12,217 bases of DNA from Hepatocystis sp. ex Piliocolobus tephrosceles (lineage: Eukaryota; Apicomplexa; Aconoidasida; Haemosporida; Plasmodiidae). Positions within the stretch are counted from its first letter, which is position 1, and every line of letters starts with the position of its first letter. The stretch is from positions 5,933-18,149 of the forward strand of contig CABPSV020000365.1 in assembly GCA_902459845.2 (NCBI GenBank), in the 5' to 3' direction. The notes beneath the pieces are model-generated. The model was not told the DNA's origin, made no database searches, and saw nothing but the letters and a program-made list of their open reading frames with translations. A program made the translations under genes and the position numbers. This document shows positions 1 to 9,026 of the stretch, piece by piece.

Positions 1-148
1 AAAAAAAAAAAAAAAAAAAATGCACATTCAATATGGATGTAGAAACGTGTAAATACATATCCAATAAAAATATATAAATAGGCAAAAACATTTACAACAT
101 TGTTTAAATAGATAAATAAGTTGAAAAGTAGGTATAACTAGCTAACAA

Positions 149-171
149 GCTAGCTAGCTAGCTAGCTAGCT
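149..171. repeat. (GCTA)n microsatellite
   Basis: Nearly six copies of GCTA, self-complementary, lie in the probable last visible intron of the phosphatase gene. A related AACTAGCTAACAA segment lies just to its left at 136-148. It is one of the few tandem arrays here that is not AT-only. Confidence 0.9.
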
Positions 172-202
172 GCGTTTTTTTTTTTTTTTTTTTTTTTTTT
201 AC

Positions 203-432
203 TTCCATATATTTATATGAACAATTCCAGTGTTTTCCTTATCTCTTTTGTATAATTCATTCCACAATACATGTTTATTATGACAAATTAAAGTACTTAA
301 AAAAGTTGTTATATCTTTCATGATGCACTTGGATGATATTTGTTTGCTTTTACGTTGTTCCTGCATCAATGTGACAAGTTAGTGACATATTAGTGGGAAA
401 TAACAGTATAAGCGTGTATACATACGTACATA

Positions 433-531
<99 letters not shown>

Positions 532-1546
532 ACTTACATTTTTTTCCAATTCTAATAATTTGCATGACTGTAAAAATTTTTCTTTCAACTTTTGATTTTC
601 CAAAAACGTTTCACGTATGACATCTAAAGAAGGTGAAACATATTCTTGAACTTCGAAAGTTAAATTTTTGTTGAAAATTATAACTGCTCCATAATTATGT
701 ATTTTATTACAGTAGTTAGAAGCAGAAAATAAAGTTATACATTTTCCCTCGTGATGAGTTTCTATACCTTTTAATGACTTAGGTACTTGATGTGATCTTA
801 TAATAATATCAAAATTATTTTTTTCTAAAAAAGCTTCAGTTATATCAGGTCCAAATGTTATACAATTACTTCCTCTTGAATTTTTTCCAACTCCTTTGTT
901 TTTTTGTGGGTCAGACCACAACAAGTCAAATAATATAGTGTCTTCATAATTATCAGGATTTAATATTTCATGTTTTCTTCTTTCTAAATTTTTTATTTCA
1001 TCTATTGTTATATTTTCGTATCTACTCAACCCACCATGAACTACGAAAATTTTATCTAAAAAAAAAAAAAAAAAATATATGAATAACGATAATGTATATG
1101 TGTATATATGTATAAGCGTATCTGCACATGTATATATATATATATATAATTAAAATAAGTCAAAAAACACAAACTTACTCTGTATGTTCAGCGCCAATCC
1201 CAATACTTCAAAAATATCTTGAAATAAATAAAAAATGTTGTTGTCATACTTTGATAGCACTGCAAAATGGAGAAATTGAATAATGCATACGTGTTTGTAT
1301 GTATGTAAATATGTGTATATATGTAAATATGTGTATGTATGTAAATATGTGTATATATGTAAATATGTGTAAATATGTGTATATATGTAAATATGTGTAT
1401 ATATGTAAATATGTGTAAATATGTGTATATATGTAAATATGTGTAAATATGTGTATATATGTAAATATGTTATATATGTAAATATGTGTAAATATGTGTA
1501 TATATGTAAATATGTATATATATGTAAATATGTGTATATATGTGTA

Positions 1547-1577
<31 letters not shown>

Positions 1578-1841
1578 ACGATATGTTGTGTTATGTTATG
1601 TTATGTTATGTAGCACTGTGTTATGTTTTGTTTAGCTAATCTAAGCTCAGCCCAGTTCAAATTTTTTACCTTCATTTCTAAAGCCATAAACTTCATTCAT
1701 ATATGAACACTCGTGATTTCCTCTATTAATTATGACACTATCATAATTCGCTAATTTAAAAACAAACAGTAATAAAAATATTTCGGTTGCATTTTCACCT
1801 CTGTCTGCTATATCTCCATTAAACACATAGCTGTAAATATC

Positions 1842-1875
<34 letters not shown>

Positions 1876-1995
1876 GTACAGAAATTAAAATAGGAGTGTA
1901 TATTATGCATATATAAATCATAGATTGTTTAAAAAAAAATATCAAAAGATTGAGAACAAATTATATAGAAACACATGAATACATATATTTGTATG

Positions 1996-2026
<31 letters not shown>

Positions 2027-2212
2027 GTTGTTCGATGCAGGTAATCCAAATCGATTGAATATCCAAAGGACGTCATTAAGTTGTCCGTGTACGTCTCCCA
2101 AAACCTGAATGACAAGTAACAAATACATAAACAAAAAATATACACAACGAAATAAAGTAATAGTTTTTAGAACTATTGTGTACAATTAACACCAACGTGC
2201 TTATAATTTCGC

Positions 2213-2252
<40 letters not shown>

Positions 2253-2945
2253 TAAGTTTTGTGTCTTCCGGTTTATTTGAAAGGTCTAAATTAATTAATG
2301 AGTTTTTCACATTATGATCGAACATTTTTAATGTTTTTTTCAAAATGTTAAACACCATATGTGAAGGCAATACATACTAATAAAAAAAAAAAAATATATA
2401 CACACATATATAGTGAAGTGTACGTAATATGATGACTATATTTATATGCAATAATGTGGTAAGAGAACAAGTAATATATAGTTAGACACATAACTTCGGT
2501 GCAGTTTTTTTTTTTTTTTTTTTTATTACTGTTTTTGTAGTTAAGAAATAATGAAATATTTCAATTGCAAATTCTCGGTCAATTTTGTCTTTCATTTTGG
2601 GCACGGAACTATTTTCTTCACAAGATGAGTACTAAAAAATATATATATATATATATATATATATAACAGAATGGACAGACAAAAAATGAAAAAACAATAT
2701 AGATATTTTTAGATCTTGTATTTTTTATAAAAAAAAAAAAATACTTACGCCATTAGAACTAGAAGAAATAGTAGACATCTGATTAGAATATTTTGACGAT
2801 CTTTTTGGAGATATTGGTATTGTCCCGTTCTTTATATTTTCTTCTATAACTTTTATTAGTGGTTTATAAATTTCCCTAAAAAAAGTATGTACGTACATAT
2901 ATGCACATATGTATGTATGTATACGTACATATATGAAGTTCTATG

Positions 2946-2987
<42 letters not shown>

Positions 2988-3736
2988 AGTATGTATTATT
3001 TTTTTAGTTTGTTATTGTTTTCGATTTAAATTACTCGTGATTATGTAAGGTAATATTTTCATGCAAGCTTTCGAATTTTCTCCATATAATTCGACAGGCA
3101 AAATTATGAAACTCTTTTCTACCTTGATAACCTTTAAACATTTTTTGTATAAATATACATGCACTTTCTTTTTCTATTAAGTTAATAAAAACAGGGGGTA
3201 TAAAAAAAAAAAATAAAGGAAAGAGGAAAAAATAAATATATATATATTTTGTTTTTTTTTTGGAAACTAGCTATAATTGTATAGCTTGTAATAAGATAAG
3301 TATATGTCATAATGCATACATATGTACATGACTAAATATGTGTTACAAATAAATCGTTACCTACATATAATTTACATATAGCTTACATGTAGTTTACATG
3401 TAGTTTACATGTAGTCTATGTATACATTTACGCGCTAGTTTAAAAAAAAAAAAAAAAGACAAAAAAAAAAAAAAATTTAATAATATTACCATTATATGGT
3501 TTTATAGACTTGTGTGAACAATGTATTTTTAAACTGTCATTTACAACATTATTTATTTCTTCATTGTTATTATTTTTATCAGTATTTTTAACATTAAGTA
3601 TATATTGGGCTACATATATCTTCTCTTCTCCATTTAATTTATTTTCCAATGTTTTACTTGTACTGTTTTTAATATCTTTTATTATTGATTTACGCCCATA
3701 TATCATCACTATATCATCAATGTTATATTTTTCCAT
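203..3736 (-). CDS. PP7: PPEF/RdgC-type (PP7) Ser/Thr protein phosphatase, 3' end outside window
   Basis: This is a calcium/calmodulin-linked PPP-family Ser/Thr phosphatase. Visible exons are 3736-3490, 3173-3035, 2875-2749, 2631-2530, 2376-2251, 2104-2025, 1830-1670, 1259-1179, 1055-538 and 360-203, all with GT/AG introns and matching phases, giving about 580 residues. Residues 91-101 form an exact IQ motif (I91, Q92, K96, G97, R101), the calmodulin-binding site typical of PPEF. Catalytic motifs are complete: GDVHG 250-254, GDIADRG 279-285, RGNHE 310-314, HGG 361-363, SDP 402-404, RSH 441-443, H456 and SASNY 465-469. These supply the metal- and phosphate-binding residues; the usual GDFVDRG is here GDIADRG. 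Residues from about 545 start an EF-hand-like unit (loop near D565, helix entering W579). The ATG at 3736 is chosen because an in-frame stop lies at 3770-3772 with no ATG between. The 3' exons with further EF-hands should lie beyond position 1. Family assignment is firm; individual junctions are inferred by eye. Confidence 0.9.
436..529. repeat. 94-base poly(A) tract (poly(T) on the coding strand)
   Basis: An uninterrupted A run fills more than half of phosphatase intron 9 (361-537). On the coding strand it is poly(T) that begins nine bases after the intron starts (GTAAGTCA). Confidence 0.95.
1297..1574. repeat. Degenerate tandem array of TATATGTAAATATGTG-like units
   Basis: Units of about 8-18 bases alternate TGTAAATATG with TGTATATATG and end in a pure TA run. 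The array occupies most of intron 7 (1260-1669, 410 bases), the longest intron of the phosphatase gene. Tyrosine/isoleucine-rich open frames here on both strands are products of the repeat, not genes. Confidence 0.9.
1591..1610. repeat. (TTATG)4 pentamer repeat
   Basis: Four exact TTATG copies, with degenerate copies on either side, lie in phosphatase intron 7 close to its donor. Confidence 0.85.
2944..2985. repeat. (TA)n microsatellite
   Basis: A run of TA dinucleotides in phosphatase intron 2 (2876-3034). Similar shorter TA runs occur at about 2639-2665 (intron 3), 5284-5308, 5662-5684, 7306-7330 and 8938-8966. Confidence 0.85.
3371..3414. repeat. 11-bp tandem repeat (TTTACATGTAG), four copies
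   Basis: Two exact copies (3393-3403, 3404-3414) and two near copies (3371-3381, 3382-3392) lie in phosphatase intron 1. Each unit contains the palindrome TACATGTA or a variant of it. Confidence 0.85.
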
Positions 3737-4330
3737 TTTTTTTTGCAACTCAAAAAGGTGAATAAATATTTAGGCGTTTGTAATTACACATACATGTGTT
3801 TGTTTTTGTGGGTGTTTTTTTTTTTTTTTTTGTTTATTTATTTTTTTTTTTTTTTTTCTGTTTGTTTTTGTGGATTTGTTTTTGAAGGGTATTAATTTAT
3901 TTGAATAAACGAATTTGTGTTTATTTTTTCATTGAAATGTACATAATAAACAGTTGTTAAATAAAATTTATTTTTTTATTTTTATAACATGTGCACAAGC
4001 ATTTTTTTAATTTATTTAGACAAAAATGAGTACATATGGACAAGTACATATAAATTGGTATATGTAAATAAATTTATATATATATATGCGGTGTACAACA
4101 TATTGTAGAACTAATCTGTGAGAGTGTTGATTTAGTTTATGCAGCATAATATGTAGAGAAAATTAATTTTTTTTTTTTTTTTAAATGTAAAAAATTACTA
4201 ATTTGTATAATATTTTTAATTTAAGAATAAAAAAAAAAAAAAAAAAAAAATGGAAAAACGTTTTTTTCCCTTTTTTTATTAATTAAAAATATGTAACTTT
4301 AAATAAAGATTTTTTTTTTTTGTTTTTTAC

Positions 4331-4392
4331 TTCCCCACTTTATTGTTATGTTGTTTTTTAATTCCTCACTTTATTGTTATGTTGTTTTTTTT
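4331..4392. repeat. 31-bp tandem duplication
   Basis: Two adjacent copies, 4331-4361 and 4362-4392, share the core CTTTATTGTTATGTTG and differ mainly by C/T near their left ends. The location is intergenic, 5' of the phosphatase gene. Confidence 0.85.
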
Positions 4393-4410
4393 ATTTTTTT
4401 TTTTTTTTTT

Positions 4411-4440
4411 GTTTGCTATTGTTTGCTATTGTTTGCTTTT
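4411..4440. repeat. 10-bp tandem repeat (GTTTGCTATT), three copies
   Basis: Two exact copies and one with a T-rich end, directly after a T run, in the phosphatase upstream region. Confidence 0.85.
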
Positions 4441-4799
4441 TTTTTTTTTAATTTTCGTTTTAGTGTAATTGTTATAGTTCGTTTTTTTTTTGTTTTTATA
4501 AATTTAATACAAACTACATACTAGCTACATTTTATAATGTTTTAAAAAATAATTAAAGGAAAAATCAAGAACAAATGATTAAAAAAAAAGGAGTGACAAA
4601 ACAAAAAAAAAATTTGCACAATTCGGAAATAATATGGTTAAAAATTAAACAACACAAAAACAAAGCAAAAAAAAAAAAAAAAAAAAAAAAATAGGTATAT
4701 ATATATGTATATATATTTATACATTTAAATACTAATAAACTGAATAACCCTCCACTTTTAAAAGTTTTATTAAAAATTTTAATTTCTATGTTTTTTTTT

Positions 4800-4801
<2 letters not shown>

Positions 4802-4849
<48 letters not shown>
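4802..4849. repeat. 48-base poly(T) tract
   Basis: An uninterrupted T run in the intergenic region, with a shorter T run just before it. It could act as a nucleosome-excluding element, but that is inference only. Confidence 0.9.
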
Positions 4850-5357
4850 CTTCTCTTTTGCTTAAAATATTTCTGATATGTTAATAAAAAAAAGAAAAAA
4901 AAAAATTTGTTTCATATAGGTAGATGATAGAAAAAAAAAAGAGTAAAGTTATACAATTAGATCGTGTTAGTAACTTTCCACTGTACTTTAGTTTTCTTTT
5001 ATTTTTTTTGGTAAATTTGTATGTATATATATATTCTACCTATACATGAAATTTCAAACAGCTGTTGTGTGTTTGTGTGTGCATGTGTGTGTTTTATTTT
5101 CTTACATTTTTTTTTATCTTATTTTAATATTTTTTTTATTTTTTTATTTTTTTTTATATAATTTAATCAATATTATAGCTATACAAAACAAAAAGAGAAT
5201 AACGCACCCTTTCTTTCTCCTATAAATGTAGTAAACTTAAGAGTATAATATTTAGTGCAAGAGTAAACCCTTATCTCTTTCTCTATATATATATATATAT
5301 ATATATATGTAGACATGTTGCAATGTTTATTTTGAAGTACACTCATTTCATTAAAAT

Positions 5358-5471
5358 TCATCCCTTTTTTTTAACATCTTCATATTCATAAGCCTAAAAA
5401 AAATATCAGTAAATAAATACATGAATACATATATACGATGATTACACTTTAATGGTTTTGAATATATTAAC

Positions 5472-5515
<44 letters not shown>

Positions 5516-7604
5516 TTATTATTTGTTTTTTATGAATCATAAAAATATTACATTAGAGGAATCGATATGAAACTTTAATCCATCAGTATTTACCCAGTCA
5601 GGTTTATTATTATCACCTTTTGAAGCTAGAAAAAAAAAAATATAAAAAAAAAATTTAGTGTCTATATATATATATATATATATACACATGTGTGTACATA
5701 TATATACATCAGTATGTATGTATAAGTAAATAATATTATTAACAGTAAGCTAATATTTAGTTGCATTCGTACTTGACTTTGAAAACAGGTTATTTAGGCG
5801 AGCATTAAACTCTTCCAAACGTTTTAATGACTAAAAAGGAGATTAAAAAAGGGTACATATATATATATATGTAGGTAGTTAGGTAGGCAGATAGATAGGT
5901 TTTTTTTTATTTTTTTTTATTTTTTTTTATTTTTTTTTATTTATTTTTATTTTTCTTTATTTTTTTTTATTACCTCCATTTCTCTTTCCTTCTTAGACAT
6001 TTTTTTTTTTTTTTTGTTTTTTTTTAAATATACTTCATCCTAAGTATAAAAAAAAAAATAAGAAAGTAGTCGAGTGTGTTAAATTATTTAACAACAAGCC
6101 AAATGGAAAGATAATGGAATAATAAACAAAATCAAAAGATGCGTATAATATAATATATTACTAAATTCTTTGATAGATCTCCAATATTTTGTAGATTATT
6201 TTCATTCGTCTTGGTTTTTTCATTTTTATTTTTATTTCTTTCGGTTATCTTTTTAATTTTTTCTTTATATATATCAATTTTTTCTTGATTCGTTTTTATA
6301 TGACTTGTTTTTTCAATTGAAGATTTATCTGAGACCTTCTTTTCTTGTTTAGTCTCCTTTTTTACTGTTCCTTCTAAGTTATGACGTGTTTTCTTTTGAG
6401 AGCCTCTTTCAGAATCCTTATCTACTTCGTTTTTTCTTTTTATAGCTCCCAAATAAGAAGTAGTATTTTCATTTTTATTAATGTTATCATGTGGTTGATT
6501 GTGGTTATAATCAGTTTGATTTTTTTTTCTTTTATCTTGCAAAATATCATTGTCTTCGTTATCAGATTGAGCCGAATGTATTGTTGCTTCTGTTACTACT
6601 GCTTCTGTTGTCGTTTTTTGCTTCTCCTTCTTCAAAAAATGATTATCGGTATGATTATCACTTGATTCATTTTCACTGTTGTCACTATTAAAAGATAACA
6701 AATTATTATTTATTTTTTTTTTTTTTTTTTGTACTATGTTATTATATTTTTCATCAGTTTTTAATTCTTTTGTGTTACCAATTTTATTACTACTTGTAAT
6801 AGCATCATAATTTGTATAGGGTACTAAATGATAAAATGGGTTTTCAATAATTTTTATATATTCGATATAAGGTATATCTTCTATTGGTTCATCATTTTTA
6901 TTTGTTTTTATATTATTAAACTTTAACAAATTATATAAACTATGTTTTGCTACTTTACCAAATAATGTACTTTTATTATTTAGGTATTCAACTTTATCTA
7001 AAGTAATAAAAAACTGACTACCATTGGATGGTGTATTTATATTTAAGTTAGCAAAAGATAAGCAACCCATGTATAAAAATTTTAGTCTTCTGTTAAATTC
7101 ATTTGGGAATGGTTCTTTGAAGGCGTATTCGTTATCTATCAAGATCAAAAAAAAAATAAATGAATAAATAAATAAATAAATAAATAAAAAATATATGCAC
7201 ATATTAATATTTATTACAAAGTTTTTAAACATATGTAACTGTCCAATATTGTTGATTGGTACAACTTTTCCTTGTCTAGCGTTCGCACAGATATACAACA
7301 CACCAATATATATATATATATATATATATAGTCACGTGCGTATATATGTATGTATGGATTTTTTTTTTTTTTTTTTTTCGTTACGTAATCCAGTGTTCGT
7401 GTGGTCCCCCGTTTGGATCAGAAATTTGGGAATGATTCGGAAAAACTTATTTTTATTATAATAATTATTTAAACATAATTGAATAAAATTTTTACATGCG
7501 ATAGGACATTCATTGCTGAAAAGCAAAACTTCTAATTCACCTAAACTTGTATATATAATCACTTTACCATGTGTTTTAGGTTCGATACTATATACTTCTG
7601 ACAT
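5358..7604 (-). CDS. CWC27: CWC27/SDCCAG10-type cyclophilin (spliceosome-associated peptidyl-prolyl isomerase)
   Basis: Six exons (7604-7385, 7135-6162, 6039-5974, 5830-5773, 5625-5552, 5393-5358) join in frame to a 475-residue protein that ends in TGA; human CWC27 is 472. Residues 1 to about 150 are a cyclophilin domain. R56, F61, Q64, A102, Q114, F116 and L125 match the CypA active-site residues R55, F60, Q63, A101, Q111, F113 and L122. The CypA W121 position is Y124 and the H126 position is S129, so isomerase activity may be weak. The segment after the domain (NPFYHLVP, then LLSF near an acidic stretch), a charged Lys/Glu/Asn linker at about 190-420, and short C-terminal blocks (LEEFNARLNNLF, DWVNTDGLKF, EYED) all follow the CWC27 layout. 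CWC27 proteins bind activated spliceosomes in the nucleus. From memory, P. falciparum has such a protein under the name CYP52, next to PP7. The single-base phase of intron 4 (donor GTACGA) is the least certain junction. Confidence 0.9.
5475..5513. repeat. 39-base poly(A) tract in cyclophilin intron 5
   Basis: A homopolymer within the last intron (5394-5551) of the cyclophilin gene. It reads as poly(T) on the coding strand. Confidence 0.9.
5901..5970. repeat. 10-bp tandem repeat (TTTTTTTTAT), seven copies
   Basis: Seven units in register, five of them exact, end three bases short of the intron 3 donor of the cyclophilin gene. On the coding strand the intron starts GTA and then runs straight into the ATAAAAAAAA array. 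Confidence 0.9.
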
Positions 7605-7734
7605 TTTTTTTTTTTAATAATAGTTAATGTTTAATTTTATTTTTATTCATACGTACAGGACCTACATACATTGTATAAATGTATATACGTGTGCGTATAT
7701 TTGTCAATTTTTTATTTATTTATTCATTAATTTT

Positions 7735-7797
7735 ATTTTATTTATTTATTTTATTTATTTTATTTATTTTATTTATTTTATTTATTTTATTTTATTT
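7735..7797. repeat. TTTATTTTA-type tandem array
   Basis: About seven units of 9 bases with slippage at both ends, about 130 bases upstream of the cyclophilin start codon. Its Phe/Ile-rich frame on the plus strand is a repeat artefact. Confidence 0.85.
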
Positions 7798-7898
7798 TTA
7801 TTTTTTTTAAGAGAATTAAAAGTAAATATATTAGTAAATGTGAATAAATATATGGAGATGATTAACAAATATATGTAATAACATTTGTAACTTATTTT

Positions 7899-7936
7899 AA
7901 CATGGCCAGTTTTTGCCAAAACTGACCCGTTATGTT
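7899..7936. other. Intergenic inverted repeat / potential hairpin
   Basis: Paired arms are AACAT (7899-7903) with ATGTT (7932-7936), GG (7904-7905) with CC (7926-7927), and CAGTTTT (7907-7913) with AAAACTG (7918-7924), around a TGCC loop. There is one C/A mismatch and a four-base bulge. It lies about 295 bases upstream of the cyclophilin ATG, in a GC-richer patch. Whether it is transcribed is unknown. Confidence 0.4.
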
Positions 7937-8047
7937 TTTATCAAGCAAATAAAAATATACACAAGCCATTTCCTTTTTTTCATATAAAACTGTAAATGTT
8001 TAGATTGACTTTTTGTATGTAATTATTGGGAAAAAAAAAGCAAAATT

Positions 8048-8050
<3 letters not shown>

Positions 8051-8110
<60 letters not shown>
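8051..8110. repeat. 60-base poly(A) tract
   Basis: An uninterrupted A run in the intergenic region between the ankyrin and cyclophilin genes. It borders the complex island that starts at 8111. Confidence 0.95.
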
Positions 8111-8113
<3 letters not shown>

Positions 8114-8478
8114 TGTTTAGAGGGGTTGGCCTCGAAATATTATGTATACCTATGAACAGTACAAAATAATTTAACACATACGCATATATATATATGTATA
8201 TTGGGTTGGTAAAAACGTATTATGTTATAACAAGTACATATAAGTACATGATCTAGTTAAATTTTTATTTTATATAACGAAAAAAGGTTAAAATTAAGAG
8301 TTTTAATTCTTTTTAATTTTTGTAATTTTAATATTAAATAAAGCAATTAATATTTTTATATATATTTGAAAATAGTATATATGTATATATATTTTTTTTT
8401 TTTTTTGAGCATAACAAACATGGTACCCTCATATCGAGTATTCTGTATTTATAACATTTCCAGTAAAAACACAATCCA

Positions 8479-8522
8479 ATGCATACATAGAGTATGCCAT
8501 TAGTACATTCATTGCGAATGTA
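8479..8522. other. Two adjacent intergenic inverted repeats / potential hairpins
   Basis: The first has arms GCATAC (8481-8486) and GTATGC (8492-8497) with a five-base loop, extendable by AT pairs across a bulged C. The second has arms TACATTC (8504-8510) and GAATGTA (8516-8522), perfect over seven pairs with a five-base loop. They sit about 500 bases downstream of the ankyrin gene stop. Function is unknown. Confidence 0.35.
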
Positions 8523-8735
8523 GGTTATTTATTTATTTTTTTATTTTTTTTTTTTTTTTTTTTAACTATATATGTAAATATAATTATATATTTTATGTAC
8601 ATTTATATATAATATGCATACCTATTTAAAAAAAAAATTTTTAATTATTTTTTAGCTTTTTTCTTTCAATACACTTTTGTTATTTATTTTTATTTTTTTA
8701 CAAATATTTATATTATATATATGAAACAATAATAA

Positions 8736-8738
<3 letters not shown>

Positions 8739-8830
<92 letters not shown>
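8739..8830. repeat. Double poly(A) tract (28 and 56 bases)
   Basis: Two A runs, 8739-8766 and 8775-8830, separated by CTTAATTT. The location is intergenic, downstream of the ankyrin gene. Confidence 0.95.
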
Positions 8831-8832
<2 letters not shown>

Positions 8833-8935
8833 ATGAACATCGGTAACTAGCTAAATATAACTATATATTTTTTTTCTATATTTTTATTACCTGTTCATAT
8901 ATATATTTTTTTTTTTTACTAATTTTAGTTACTTC

Positions 8936-8978
<43 letters not shown>

Positions 8979-9026
8979 ATATGTAATGTTCATTTACTAT
9001 TTTGTTATTTTTTTTTTTTTTTTTTT

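Larger units (their letters stand above)
3737..5357. other. Intergenic region between the cyclophilin stop and the phosphatase start
   Basis: About 1.6 kb without a supportable gene. It must hold the cyclophilin 3' UTR (right side) and the phosphatase promoter and 5' UTR (left side). Most of it is poly(T)/poly(A) with short tandem repeats. The most complex parts are 4085-4165 and 4960-5090, the latter with a GT-rich stretch at about 5063-5092. No RNA gene, start-proximal ORF or mobile element was recognised. Confidence 0.8.
7605..9026. other. Intergenic region between the ankyrin gene stop and the cyclophilin start
   Basis: About 1.4 kb that should hold the ankyrin gene's 3' UTR and the cyclophilin promoter and 5' UTR. 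It contains long A runs (8051-8110, 8739-8766, 8775-8830), an array of TTTATTTTA units, and three islands of more complex sequence: about 7895-7990, 8111-8230 and 8405-8525. No ORF with coding character was found in either strand of these islands. Confidence 0.8.

Noticed and set aside
199..201. TAA as the true stop codon of the phosphatase gene
   Set aside because: It would end the protein in the middle of the EF-hand, and a GT donor overlaps the site. The stop cannot be fully excluded without the sequence to the left.
350..565. Reading frame with a long Phe run on the minus strand, and similar Phe or Lys runs elsewhere
   Set aside because: These frames read through homopolymers in introns and intergenic DNA. 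Only the parts that match the phosphatase exons have coding character.
1150..1639. Tyr/Ile-rich open frames on both strands
   Set aside because: They are translations of the intron 7 tandem repeat. The phosphatase alignment runs directly from exon 7 to exon 8 across it.
2429..2435. ATGATGA resembling a snoRNA box C
   Set aside because: No CTGA box D or terminal stem occurs within a plausible distance, and the site lies in a phosphatase intron.
5179..5361. Short minus-strand frame just after the cyclophilin stop
   Set aside because: It overlaps the TGA and runs through a TA repeat. It has no recognisable family features and is best read as 3' UTR.
8198..8218. Sequence resembling a mariner transposon end (TTGGGTTGGTAAAAACG)
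   Set aside because: There is no matching inverted end and no transposase remnant in the window, so chance similarity is more likely.
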